This document shows, in pieces, positions 44,567 to 56,010 of a stretch of DNA of 64,000 nucleotides (positions within the stretch are counted from its first letter, which is position 1; each line of letters starts with the position of its first letter). The notes under the pieces are model-generated. The model was not told the DNA's origin, did not search any database, and was given only the letters and a program-made list of their open reading frames with translations. Position numbers and translations under genes: made by a program. Source of the stretch: Isoetes taiwanensis (Eukaryota > Streptophyta > Lycopodiopsida > Isoetales > Isoetaceae). The stretch is taken from assembly GCA_021234155.1 (NCBI GenBank), contig JAJEKV010000004.1, positions 8,618,109-8,682,108 of the forward strand, read 5' to 3'.

Positions 44567-45459
44567 GCTTATGCATGTGGCCTATAAACTCTATTGCTTG
44601 AGCAGTGAGGGCAATAGACCTCATGTGCATTTCTTGCATTTCTATCTGTAACTGCATTTCTCCAATCATGATAAGGGCAGTTCAGGTGTGTGATTTGTTC
44701 CGTTGGTGTGGATAGAAGAAACCATGGGTTCATGAAGAGGACCATCATCCTCGACATTATCATCTGGCTCTTACTCTTCTGACTATGAGGCTCCATTACT
44801 GGAATGTTCGAAGACATCATACTCGGCAAGATCATGTCCAGCAATCACGTTCTCAGATGCGTTCGTGTCATTGTCTGCACTACCATTTTGTAGTTTTATC
44901 AAAATTTCTTCTTGATCTAATATACCAAGCCAAGTGGCAATCTCTTTAGCAGTCATTTTATCCTGGAAACATTTTGACTACCTTACTAGCTTCCTTATTT
45001 TTGCAATATCTGGAGATATGTGTTTGATAACAGATGTAAGGACAGCTTTCCAGGCTTTTTTTTAAATCGTGTGGTTTCTTATACAGGACATGTCCTTGAG
45101 TTCTTGGTAATGCCAACTGTTGCCACCATTTCTCATTACCTGATGGCCACCAAAGGGGGGGCGTTGCCCTTTCCATGGGGTATCGTCTTTGTGGTGGATC
45201 GCAGTACTGCATCAATGCAGACAACAGCGATCCAAGAGTTGTATCTTGCAACTCTTATAATCTTTATGGTACGGGAGCAGCTTCGGCATTGCCATTAGTC
45301 TTTCTCTTATTTGCATGTTCAGCTTGATACTTTTGTATTGCAGCAGGTCCATTCTTATCGAATCTGACTTTTTCCTTCCACCAAGCTCTAATGTTATCTC
45401 ATGCTCCAGTTACTGGCTTTCCTTTCTCTAGAATTTTCGCCAAACCATTGGCCAAATCG
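44567..45459 (-). pseudogene. EIN3/EIL transcription-factor pseudogene
   Basis: The minus strand carries the EIN3-family DNA-binding domain: ILEKGKPVTGA, a TGA, then [69 protein letters not shown]; and in another frame [18 protein letters not shown] and [20 protein letters not shown]; then a His/Cys block with CPYHDWRNAVTDRNARNAHE. EIN3/EIL proteins are nuclear ethylene-signalling factors. At least four in-frame stops (TGA, two TAA, TAG) and a shift in the A-run near 45066 show it is dead. The LINE fragment cuts its 3' side. Confidence 0.9.
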
Positions 45460-46071
45460 TAAGAAACACTCAATTTGGGCACCTAATCATACATGGTAGT
45501 GTAGAAAAATCACACAACATACACAATCAAGTATATAGATATAAAACGTCATAACTTGAAAATGCTGCAATATATTGAACGTCAAATCTATAGCATCTTT
45601 TAATCTCCTATTGTTTGAATATTTTGCCTCAACCTCCTTCTACTAATCCAATCGGCTCATGCACATTAAACCTCAATCCAATACACTCAGGGTAAAAACT
45701 TAAACTTGTCCTCCATATTGGCCAGCTCGGAATATACTTAAGGGCAATCTGACAACCATGAGAAACTTTGTGCACAAAACACATTGATGTTTTCGAGAGC
45801 ACATGGTTGATTGCAAAAATACATGAATAGATTGTGTAAACATATTTTATACAAGAATTTAGCAACGATGATTTGGAGCATGAAAACTTTGTACTTTTGT
45901 TGTTGCTTTGTTGTTTTTTTTTTTTTTTTGGATTATGTGCAATAATATTTTTTTGAATGTTAATTGCTTTTTTGCATTTTGTTGCTTTGAGCCTACATAC
46001 ATTATTGGGAGTGCCAACCCAAGCATTCAGTCTTTTCATGCCTCCTGGTACAACAGGATCTGCAGCACAAA
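45460..46071. other. No gene recognised
   Basis: AT-rich with a T run at about 45914-45931. Up to 46071 it is not shared with the second copy of the following repeat. Confidence 0.5.
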
Positions 46072-47052
46072 GGGGCGTACCAAATTTCAAAATTCAAATA
46101 TTGGGGAAAAAAAGGCGGGGTATAAATTTCAAAATTCAAATATTGAGGGGAAAAAAAAGCGGGGTATAAGTCTTGAAAATAAGCCATGTAGAGTGCTTGA
46201 AGTTGTGCATTATTAGTTGTAAAAGTAGATAGGGTAAATTATTTTTCAGTTGTTATAATGTGCATTATAGGTGCATATGGTATCCATTAGATAATACATG
46301 GGGAGGGTCTATTTATCATAGAAAATACATAGGAAATTTATGGGGAGAGTATTTTTTCATAGAAAATACAAAGAATATTGTGTTTATTGAAAAATACATA
46401 GTATAGTATAGTGTCTTATTAGTGTCCCATTTAAAAAGGCTATCTTTGAACAAAGCTATGGGTAAACATTGACATATTAAAAAAAGGGAGAGGCCCTATT
46501 TTTTCATATATGCATACATAGAAAATGCATAGGATATGTTGTGCATTAGAACTGCGTTTCTTGATTCTCAGAACTGTGTTTCTCAACCTGAGGTGTCTTT
46601 CTCGACTCACGAGTCGAGAAAGACCCTCAAAACTGCGTTTCTCGACCCTCAAAACTGCATTTCTCAACCCTTAGAACTGCGTTTCTCGACCTTCAGAACT
46701 ACGTTTTTCACCTTGAGCTGCCTTTCTCGACTCATGAGTCGAGAAAGACCCTCAGAACTGCATTTCTCGACCCTCAGAACAATGTTTTCACCCTGAGCTG
46801 CCTTTCTCCACTCGCGAGTCGAGAAAGGCCCGCAGATTTGTATTTCTCGACCCTCAAAACTGCATTTCTCACCTTGAGCTGCTTTTCTCGATTCAGGAGT
46901 AGAGAAAGGCCATCAGAGGGGCATTTCTCGACTCGCGAGTTGAGAAAGGCCCTCAAAACCCCCCTTTTTTTTCTACTTAACAAAAAAGAAGGAAAAAAAG
47001 TGTTTTTTTTTTTTTTTTTTTTTTTGGCTCTAAGCTACATTTCTCGACTAGC
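46072..47052. repeat. Palindrome-rich repeat R, copy 1
   Basis: About 980 bp, near-identical to 61273-62252 in the same orientation. The left third is AT-rich with AAATTTCAAAATTCAAATAT twice. The right half is an array of 22-bp units (TCAGAACTGCGTTTCTCGAC) interrupted by palindromes CTCGACTCRYGAGTCGAG (46601-46618, 46726-46743 and variants). It ends in an A-rich/T-rich run and CTCGACTAGCAG. Frames through it give repetitive peptides such as LRTAFLDPQNC and are not genes. Confidence 0.92.
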
Positions 47053-47055
47053 AGC

Positions 47056-49978
47056 TGTACAAATATACATATACACATGAATTCCCGGCACCTCAGGTAG
47101 GCGGCCGGGGGCAGAGGTGAGTCCGCAGATCCAAAACCTCCTGGAGGTAGGAGCCAAGGGATCGAACTGACGGGCGTCTTCGAGTAGCTTCGTGTAGGGG
47201 CGCACTGTGTCGCACCAAAGAGAGTGTAGCGAGCCCGAATCGACTATATTTTGGACAGACTCTGGAAGGCATGGCTTTCATCCTCAACAACCCGGTGTAA
47301 CAACACCGACAAAGCCTATCCCGGCGGCTCTCCAACCCACCAATCCCGCCTCAAGCCGAAGATGGTGGGCCCCTGTTCGAATGGACGCGATGATCCTGCA
47401 CTTCTTCATGGGCAACTGAGAACGTAGGTAGAGCTGTAAGCCTCGAACCAGGGTGGGGTTTATGTGCTGTTTGTAGTATGCCACCTTTACATGTTCCAGA
47501 GCATGGTGGTCCCAGAGCTTCCCCAGGAAACAAGAGTCCAAGTACCCCCTCAGGCTATCCCGGCCGACGTCTGTGTGCACCTGGACGCACCTATGTGTGT
47601 CTACATTCCAACGCGCCAGCCACTGGGCTCTCTTGTCCTTCCAACAAGCCCTGAGTCATTGCGGGCTCATCGCCACAGCGTAAGCCAAGTGCGGGAGCCG
47701 AGTGTCGCCCATGCTGGCCACCTTCTAAAAATAAACAATGTGTCTATCGAGGGCGCATCTTTGCGGGGGCATGAATCTGTCTCCTGCAACAAGATCCGAT
47801 ATGGGCGAGGGCTTGACCCCAAGTGCCCGCGTCAAAAATGCCTTCTGGACCTGCTCTAAGTCGTTCCAAGTCGCCAAAGACACCACTGGGCCCCACACCT
47901 CGATCCCATACAGAAGAACTGGCTCCACCAGTGCCCCGAACAAATGTGACTGGTGGCCCCAGTCATATAGCTCTGCCCTGTGACTATTGTTTTGCATTGC
48001 GTACAACGCCTTTCAACCTGCGGTCACCCGAAGGCGAATGGATGCATCCCAATACATTGAGGACGGAGCTGGATGTGACCTCTACCATCTGCCCCTGATA
48101 AGTGAGTGCCGGAGGTGCTGGATGACGTGAGGAGGATATAAGGACCACCTTAGTCTTGGCCAGGTTGACACGCATGTCCGTCGCCTGGCAGAATGTGTCC
48201 AGGGCATCTAGGTGTGCCTGCATGCCCTCTGGTGTATGGGCCAATCCACATCATCCGCATAGATGAGCTGCCGGATGACCTGGTGCAAGAGCTGTATACC
48301 GTCCCCCCCATTGAGAGCAAGCCAGGCTTCCAACTGGTCAATGTAAAGTCCAAAGAGTGTGGGCAAGAGAGGACAACCTTGCCTAACTCCAATGCTACTG
48401 GCAAATGACTGTCCTTCCAGTTGCATGCGGCCTGTGCAGCTCTCGTCAGATCCATTAATCGCTGCGTTACGCAGATCCATAGGGAGACCCAGATGGTGCA
48501 ATCTCGCCCACAACTTTTCCCGGGGTACTGTATCGAAAGCTTTCGCAAAGTCCACAAAACAGCAGTACAGGTCCTCCCGACGGTTCCTGCTGTCCCTCAC
48601 CGTGGCCCCGAGTGTGAAGATGTGATCAATGGTCGAATGCTCCGGGGTCGGAAGCCCGCCAGGTAAGTGCCCCGACTTCAGCCGCCTCTGCCCATCCGAT
48701 TACTGGCTGTTCGAGAATGCCCGGCCACGGCTTGGCAAACACCGAAATGACCATGATGGTTCTGGTGAATTGGGGACAAGTGTGGGTCCCATGCCTTGTA
48801 GATCGGAACAATCCCGCTTTGTGGTCCATGACGGGGAAGACCCCTTCAAAGGGTCCCCGCTGAACAAAGTGCAGCAGGGCCGGGCACCATGGGCTGTCCC
48901 GCCCACTTGAGCAACTCCGCTGCGGTGTCGCCCAAGTCTCTGCTGCCTTCCCATTAGCCAGGCGCTGCAGCCCCTCTTCGACATCTTCTTCTGTGATCAC
49001 CAGCGGTGGGCCATGTTGCGGGGGCACATCTGTCCGTGTTCCCGGGGGATCATAAAGCTGTTGCAGGTACTGCTCCCATTGCACCGCCGTGATGTTCCCC
49101 GTGGGGGTCAGGCTGGCCCGCATTTAAAGTTTCGGGTGGGCGCCCAAAGAGGGCGAACATTTCTCCTTGGTGCCTTGCCAGGTACCTTGCCTTTGTTTCC
49201 TTGAGGAAGGCACGGTAATGGCTGGTGGCCTGAGCTCGCGTGTCCTGATCCACGATGAGACGGAGTGCGCGTTTGCGTTCCTTACACTCAGCATCAAACC
49301 ATCTGTTACGCGGGAAGGTTGCGGCCTCTGATCTCTGGCGTGGGTGAGCTCAACCAGCTGATCGGTTTGCTACTCCAGCGTGTGGGCCCGCAGAACTGTC
49401 GGGAGGGCTTCTGCGAGCATGTCAGCGTAACCCTCCGCCTGCTCATAATCCAAGCACCACCGAGGTCGGCAAGGTACTGCTACTGAGGGGGCCGTAGCGG
49501 CTGGCCAGGCCAGCTTCACATAGAGTGGGAGGTGATCTGAGTCGGCCTCCTCGTCCCGACTCTCCGTGTCGATGTGAAAATGGCTGACAAGGCGTACATC
49601 CTGCGCAGCCACTATGACATAATCCACGACACTAGTTCCGCCGCCATGATTGTCCTGTCTGCAAGTGTACCCGTGGGAAGAGGGCCATTGTGGTAGGCCA
49701 TTGCATATGAGCAGGTCAAAGATACCGCACATCAGAAGCAATTGTCTGCCGAAGCGGGTGACCTGACTATCATCTGAGTGCCGTGTGCAAGCTGCCTCTG
49801 CGGGACGCAACTGCAACACGTCATCCGCGAGGGGGTCCAGCCGCATGGCCCGTTCCACCCCTGTCCGCGCATTGAAGTCTCCAAGGAGCATGACTCTGCC
49901 CATCCGCACGTCTACATCTCCAGTGACATACTGACCACTAGAACCAAGCATGTGCAATCCACAAACTTCCTTCCAGGG
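47056..49978 (-). mobile_element. LINE with endonuclease and RT, 5'-truncated and decayed
   Basis: On the minus strand: an APE-type endonuclease C-terminal half from 49987 (VMLLGDFNART, SVVDYVIVAAQDV, DSDHLPLYVKLAWP); linker; RT blocks at 48600-48208 (CCFVDFAKAFDTVPREK, GVRQGCPLLPTLFGLYIDQL, YADDV); and a C-terminal region at 48006-47093 (LLYGIEVWG, LEQVQKAFLTRALGVK, SLRGYLDSCFLGKLWDH, IIASIRTGAHHLRLEAG). Many frameshifts. The left end lies against repeat R at about 47055. The related copy at 56.3-57.5 kb shares the 3' part and CTGTACAAATATACATA. The right end at about 49978 abuts the intron side of the SPO11-like gene. Confidence 0.88.
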
Positions 49979-50207
49979 TCCTGCCAAAATATGCAGTTTT
50001 CAAATCAGCTTCTTTCTATGCAAGCTATCAGTACGAGTCTGAATTAGACCTATAATTGGTACCTCTATCTGAATGCGACCAATAATTGTACCCCTGCTGG
50101 ATGCAATAATTCCAAGGCTATGACATGCATATTGTAACAAGGCTATTACATCTGGAATAAATTCATTAGAACATGAAAGTTATTATAGATCTGCAGAAGG
50201 ACCTTGC
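49979..50207. other. Putative intron sequence of the SPO11-2-like gene
   Basis: Follows the exon-4 donor on the minus strand and runs into the LINE. No exon 5 is seen. Confidence 0.4.
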
Positions 50208-50862
50208 CTTGTATAGTCTCATTGACTTGTGTTTGAGTGACAAAGTATTCAGGTGCATCAGACAAGAGTTTATAAAACATTTCTCGCTGTGTAACCTTTT
50301 TCCCCAATCCAAGCAACTCATAAGATAGAGCAAGGACCATCCAAACTGGTCATATGGTCTAAGTCAAAATTCAGAAACTATCAAACATAGAAAACGAGAG
50401 ACAATATTGTGTGTCATGCCTCGTATGAAGCGCTTTACTCCATTTAATATCAATGGTATCTTCTTACACTTGTTCCGGGATAAAAGCATAGCATCCACAT
50501 CATTAAAACCTTCATGGAAAAATGTGTTTCGACAGACCTTAAAAGTGATCAGGAATAAGGAAAAGAAACTAGACATGCATGTGAAAATCATAATATTTAA
50601 TTGCAAAGCCTACCAACGAGAAGTTGCATATGGAAAGGGATGAAGCACTCAGAGCAGCTAGAAATTGCTTCACTAAGACTTCGATTCTTGCCCTCACCTA
50701 ACAAAACAGAATTTTGCAAAAATTGAAAACCTATATGCAGAAAGATCCGAGCTGAAGAAAAGAATATGTACAATAACAAAATAGAATAATGAGAAACCTG
50801 AGAAGCTTGGGGAAATCGGCAATGCAGCAGATCTCGTTAGAATCGAAAGCCGTGGTGGACAT
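50208..50862 (-). CDS. SPO11-2: SPO11-2-like gene, exons 1-4 (5' part)
   Basis: Four minus-strand exons join in phase. Exon 1, 50862-50798: MSTTAFDSNEICCIADFPKL. Exon 2, 50692-50614: RARIEVLVKQFLAALSAS. Exon 3, 50537-50420: VCRNTFFHEGFNDVDAMLL to NGVKRFIR. Exon 4, 50345-50208: VWMVLALSYELLGLGKKVT, QREMFYKLLSDAPEYFVTQ, QVNETIQ. The family pattern (RARIEV near the start, then Q-R-E-x-F-Y-K-L-L-x-x-x-P-x-Y-F with the topo VI/SPO11 winged-helix segment) fits SPO11-2. SPO11 proteins cut DNA to start meiotic recombination. The introns after exons 3 and 4 appear to use GC donors (GAG|GCATGA, AAG|GCAAGG). The catalytic Tyr segment and later exons are not found leftwards; a LINE occupies the next intron. 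No frame breaks in 400 coding bases suggests a living gene or a recent fragment. Confidence 0.8.
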
Positions 50863-53220
50863 AGCCGGAGATCAAAGCTTCAATTATTAATGCTCGACTC
50901 TAGCAAGCAATTGCCTGGTGGTGCCATGCAGAAATCCGGCGAGGAAAGGTCACAGAAGGAGCCGTACAGAAATCCAGGAGTAGTTACAAAAGGAAATTTC
51001 TTTGATTGCAGTTTTGGCAAAAATCGATTGCAGAGCTGAGGCAGATCTGGCAGAATCTGGATTTAGCAGATTAGACAAATCCGAGACCGGTGTTGTGCAG
51101 AGAAACTCGGAATCCAGAAACCGGGTTGCAGAGCGTTTATTCTTCTGCAGGAGTTGCAGACTCTGCAAGAAAGAGCGAGATTAAAGAAAACCATTCTACA
51201 TGCAAAGTGGGAAGAAGAAGCATGTGTAGCCCGCGTTTGCCTTGAAGGCTCTGTCTGTATTGCCAGTTATCCCGGTTCAAACATCAGCGGCCCATAACGC
51301 CAGCTGACCGCCAGTTTACAGGGACCAACAGGTTTGGAGCAGTCACCAGCATATATTAGGTATATTCCAGCATAGACCTAGGATATGCCACAAACTCACA
51401 TAAGCGAAGGTTTGCCCCCCTAGGGGCAACCCAAAAATCAGATGAAGCAAACTCAGTAATTCAAAATTAAGGGCTTTGCATAAAAAGAATTTCTTTGAAG
51501 TTGTGAAATACATTAAGAACCACTAGAAGCACATTTAGCTTAGTTCTAATTTATGGCTTAATAAGTTGATGTTAAATTATAGTTTCCCAGCCCTGCATTG
51601 TATTTAGCGTGTGGCTACTTTTGATCCGCTGTGAACAATGATATAGGAAAAGGAAGATAGCTCTCTTACTTGCACCATGTGAAGCAGCTTTGAGTTATGC
51701 CTTGTCAAGTCTGTCATCATTACCATAGAAGGATACTTCCACAGAGTTAAAGTGATACTGGCTCTAGCCATGGAAGCTTAAGATCTCACATTCATTTGTT
51801 GTCTAGTGCAGGGTCTGTGAGTTGGTATCAGTACTTTAAATGTATATATCTATGGGAGTGTTCTAAAACCAAAAAACCTTTTCCGCAGTGTCCCCTCCCC
51901 TAGATGCCAGTTTCAATCTGGAATCGAAACCAATCACCTAACTTAGAAACTTCAAGCACCACAGTCTAAAGGGAGAGTTGTCTACTACCTATTTTGATTA
52001 TCCAATTTTCTGCAGAAATATTCAGTTTCTTGGAAAATGGCTTCGAAAAGAAACCAACACGTGCAAGTCCCTGACCAAGACCATGTGGAATGGAAGAAAT
52101 TGATCAAAAATGGCAACCAAAAGCTCTGCAAATTTGGCATCATCTTGTATTGTAGTAAAAAATACACAAAGCCTGTAAATTAAACTTTAAGTTTTCCGAA
52201 ACCCCATTCTCTGCCGTTGCAAAACTTGCAACAAATATTCTGCAAGTTTACTAGATCAAATTTAGCTTACCTTCCAAATACATAAAAACACATCTTTTCT
52301 CCTCCAAGGTTTGCGTTGATGAACAACAGCAGTGGACATAACTTTCTTATGAAGATCAAACTTATCCTTCTACAAAAATCACATATAGATTTTCTACTAA
52401 TGCATCTAGGTCTGACACCATAAATGATGCCAAAACTATAACTTTTGCGTCGAAGGAAAAGGCTACGAAAAGAGGCAACGAGAAAGTACTAGAAAGAAAT
52501 CATTCTGTCATACACTCTCGGGTTGCAAACACTGTGCAAACACGGGATACAAGATAAGACGAGGATCCCATCAAAGTGCCTCCTCCCATCTCTATTACTA
52601 ATTTCTGGCCTATTTTGTAATTTTCTTATCCCTTGATTTCTAGAACTGAATATCTAACGGTGTCGGTCTATGCCTGGATTTTGTTGAGGTGGAAGTGTTA
52701 CGTGGGTAGGCTAGAATTGCAAGAAAGGTCGTAGGCCTGGTAGGCCTTGTGTGCTGAAAATAAAATTGTTAATTTTACACCCCACATAAATGTACTATTT
52801 TCGTACCCTATATTAATGTACTACCCCATAAGTGGCAGGTTTACGAGGGGATCTCTATAAGTTTTGAACGTTGGTAATTTCTATACCTATTACAAATGCC
52901 ATGTGGCTGGAATGGCAATTTATTAATGCCAATAGCTTTTGTCAGTGTCAAATGAGGAATTTGCCATTCTATTCACATGGATGCCAATAACATTGTTTGC
53001 AAAGGCAGCCTAAACATGTAATTTATGGCCAACTGGCCGACAGAGGCCACCAAAATTTTCCATGGGACTTTATTACACATTGCATATCACTATAAGGGAA
53101 AAATATACTTTCCAAATGAGAATGATCACAAGTATAAATGATGAGAAGCCTCTAAGAATAAGAAACATTTTGCTAGTAGGAGGTGGGACACGAAAAAAGG
53201 TGCTCTAAAGGATATAACAA
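50863..53220. other. No gene recognised; region upstream of the SPO11-2-like gene
   Basis: 50863-51200 is probably 5' UTR or promoter of the SPO11-2-like gene and carries GCAGA-rich short repeats. The rest is unique AT-rich DNA. Confidence 0.4.
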
Positions 53221-54525
53221 ACTTTTAACGTCCAGGAAAATCGAAGTGACATGAGACAATGCAAACAATATAGGAGACATAGAATAAAACATGAACAAGA
53301 CACAGACCTACACAAGACCAAAACAGGGCACCAAGATCCAAAGAAAAAAAATGGATAATAAGCAAGATGTATGAAGGCCTTGATGATAATGAAGAGGAAA
53401 TCATAAGTTTCTTTCTTAAATGGAATCTACTAATCAAGGCAAATGCATTTGTTTGAATCAAGCAATATATAAACGGGAAAAGTAAATATTAAAGAAGAAT
53501 AGAATAGAGTTTTTATCGTCAATGGAGAAGAAGAGGAGCATTTTTAATGTCTTACTACTGTTTTAAAGGAATGGAATCAACTAAATACACTTGAGATTGC
53601 TACTTATGCATCGCAACATCAAAACCAAAAATATCCATGTAGAATGGAGATGTAGGCCCGAAGTTGGGGAGGGGATATCATAAATTGACTTCAACAACAT
53701 AACTGATAATTATAACAACTGTAAAAGGCTCAACATTGAAGCATTCATCTACCATTACATATTCCACAATAAAAAAATAATTGAGATAGCACTATTGGAA
53801 TGGGGGTTATATTTTACACTAGTAAATAGGGGTTGGTGAATCACACTATTTGCAACGATAACATTATATTTTTTTTTTTTTTTTGGGGGGGGGGAGGGGG
53901 ATTAGTATTTTGCACGATAAAATGTGTTGTCTCTTTCTAGAATATCTTAAATACCTCGTGTGACCCGACCACAATAGTCGAGTTACATCAAAAGAAAAGC
54001 TAGGGACATGGTGACTTTTGGATGAAATTGTTGGCTTAAGTGCTAACAACACCATATTGGGGGAACATTTGTTATACACGGTCCCCCACTGGATAGGTTT
54101 GCATGACTAAATGGTAGCATCATGCTTAGCATGTGGGCAAGTTTATGATGTTGAGAGTAGAGTTGCACGCTCCAATTCAGTATCCTAGGTTGCTTACCTT
54201 ACCCCTTTTTTTTTTGAACTTTTAATTACTCAACAAAAAAGAAGTACATAGCTGTCAAGGTTAACATACCTTAGACATAATACAAAAGGAGAGTCAATAA
54301 ACACTACATGATTTTTGAGTCTTAAGGCCCTCATTGCATCTCCTAAGCTTCATAAGTTGTTTCTTGTTAACTAGCGTTGGAATTCCAATAGTTGTGTATC
54401 TTCTCTATTGGAAATCCAATAGTTGTGTATCTATCTAACTATATTTAATAGAAAGCTTATCACTTCTGTTCATCCTGCTTTTAAACATTGACACTCGAAC
54501 TAGTGGCAGATTCAAGTGCTAATCT
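53221..54525. other. Repeat relics, no gene
   Basis: Contains two short 3'-tail relics (TTTTAACGTCC at 53224 and a GAATAGAATAGAGTTTTTATC stretch at about 53496-53516), a T18/G10 run at 53867-53899, and a duplicated AATTCCAATAGTTGTGTATC at about 54370 and 54412. Confidence 0.5.
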
Positions 54526-55020
54526 TTATGCTCTTCTCTTCTGCATCCTTCTTTTAGCAGACATTATTCTCCTGCAAGTTGTATTTGTGAGACACATTTC
54601 CATTTGACATAAATGCATGGACCATGCTTTAGCTAATAGGCTTTCTGCTAACATGATGGGAGAAACCACATTATCAAAAGGAAGAATTAAAGGCACCTTA
54701 TCTCCTAATTTTGATAATTCCTTGGCTACCATAATGCTTGATGCAACAATATCTGGTGCTTCAACATCAAAACCTGGTTTCTTTGCCAGCAATTTTGGAT
54801 TTGTACCTTCAAATTTCATTTGAAACTCTGTAGCATAGCGCTCAACCAAATCCGATTCTTCATGAAACAAAAACAAAGCCAACACCATTTTATCTTTGAG
54901 TGGGGAAATAAGAATTTAGCAGGGTGACAACATTTTGATAAGGAAATCTTGGCGGGCCAGCAATTTCTTCCCGATATTCTTGAGCAATTTCACGCTCAAG
55001 AACCATCGTTCGATCATTGA
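54526..55020 (-). other. Unidentified coding-like fragment
   Basis: The minus strand reads MVLEREIAQEYREEIAG and PPRFPYQNVVTLLNSYFP near 55000-54910 and, in the adjoining frame from 54888, VLALFLFHEESDLVERYATE and PKLLAKKPGFDVEAPDIVA. The residue pattern looks protein-like over about 150 residues with one break. I do not recognise the family. It could be a captured gene fragment. Confidence 0.3.
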
Positions 55021-55252
55021 CCTCTAAAATTAGTATATCACTCATAAAGCACTCCACTAGCATCGTATGTCAAAGTAAAAAAGATTGTTCCCCAATATTG
55101 TGCTTAGACCTTGTTAATATTGTTTATTATTTTTTGACCTTAGCATTCCATTCCACGCTTCCACAACTTCTCAGAGCACCATCTGTGCATGACTTGGCAT
55201 TATACATACTTGAGGTTCTAGATAAACGTCTGCAATTACTGAGCCCTTAGTA

Positions 55253-55446
55253 GTCATTATCTCCGCTTGTCTAGTATCATCATTACTGCAAAGGTTTTTC
55301 CCTTGAAAACCTTTCGAGGCAGGGGTTTTTTAATCCTAGTAGTAATGATTGTACTAGCCCATTATATGGGTCCCATGACCTATTGGTCTCCGTGGACGTT
55401 AAAAAAACTATTCTATTCTATTCTATTCTATTCTATTCTATTCATA
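55253..55446 (+). mobile_element. SINE-like element with (CTATT)n tail
   Basis: Ends with CTCCGTGGACGTTAAAAAA followed by six or seven TTCTA units at 55408-55443. The body has AACCTTTCGAGGCAGGGGT and GGTCCCATGACCTATTGGTC, no ORF, about 190 bp. The end resembles the 3' end of the LINE at 56.3 kb (GTGGACGATAAAAAA), as expected if the SINE uses that LINE's machinery. The 5' boundary is approximate. Confidence 0.6.
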
Positions 55447-55948
55447 TCTTAGGAACTCCAACAATATTAGCAAGAATTGTTTCATGAAAGTGAATATCAA
55501 AGCAGACACACATCAAACCAATTTGAATCTATAGCAAGGCATGAAGGTAGTTTGTTTTACGAATTATGCCATGTGAGTGTACTGATGCTAAACCGCAGAA
55601 TTGGTGGTAGAATATCAATACCAACAAGTAGGATTTACATCAAATGGGCCTCCTTCTGTACACGCTTTACATTCATAACGTTGCAAATTATTCCTTTAAA
55701 GAACGATTCTAGTATTCTAGTATTCGACATATGTGTCTTAATATTCTAGAGACTCCAATATTTGTAAATTATCAATTCCCACATGCAGGATGCTCTCATG
55801 GACATGAATAAGGTTCTAATGTCATAACTTATAACCTCCTTTATATTCTGAATTCTGTATTTTTTCTTCATTTCAAACCACTTGACTTTAACTGCTTTGA
55901 AAAGATAATGGAGGTATCTTGAATTATAGAGCGAGGTTAAGCAGGATG
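55447..55948. other. No gene recognised
   Basis: AT-rich unique sequence. Confidence 0.4.
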
Positions 55949-56010
55949 AGAATAGAATAGAATAGAATAGAATAGAATAGAATAGAATAGAATAAATTTT
56001 TTAACGTCCA
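55949..56010 (-). mobile_element. Second SINE/LINE 3' tail, inverted, with (GAATA)n
   Basis: About nine GAATA units, then AATTTTTTAACGTCCACGGAG: on the minus strand CTCCGTGGACGTTAAAAAATT and (TATTC)n. Only the 3' end of an element is present; what follows (56011 on) is unrelated protein-like sequence. Confidence 0.7.

Noticed and set aside
46601-46823. CRISPR-like array of regular palindromes
   Set aside because: Spacing is irregular, the spacers are themselves the 22-bp repeat, and the context is plant nuclear DNA.
46536-46983. Repetitive frames (LRTAFLDPQNC-type peptides), also at 61744-62292
   Set aside because: Products of a 22-bp repeat read in frame; no independent coding evidence.
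53867-53899. T-run followed by G-run as a possible G-quadruplex or telomere seed
   Set aside because: Homopolymer run with no repeat unit; prone to sequencing error.
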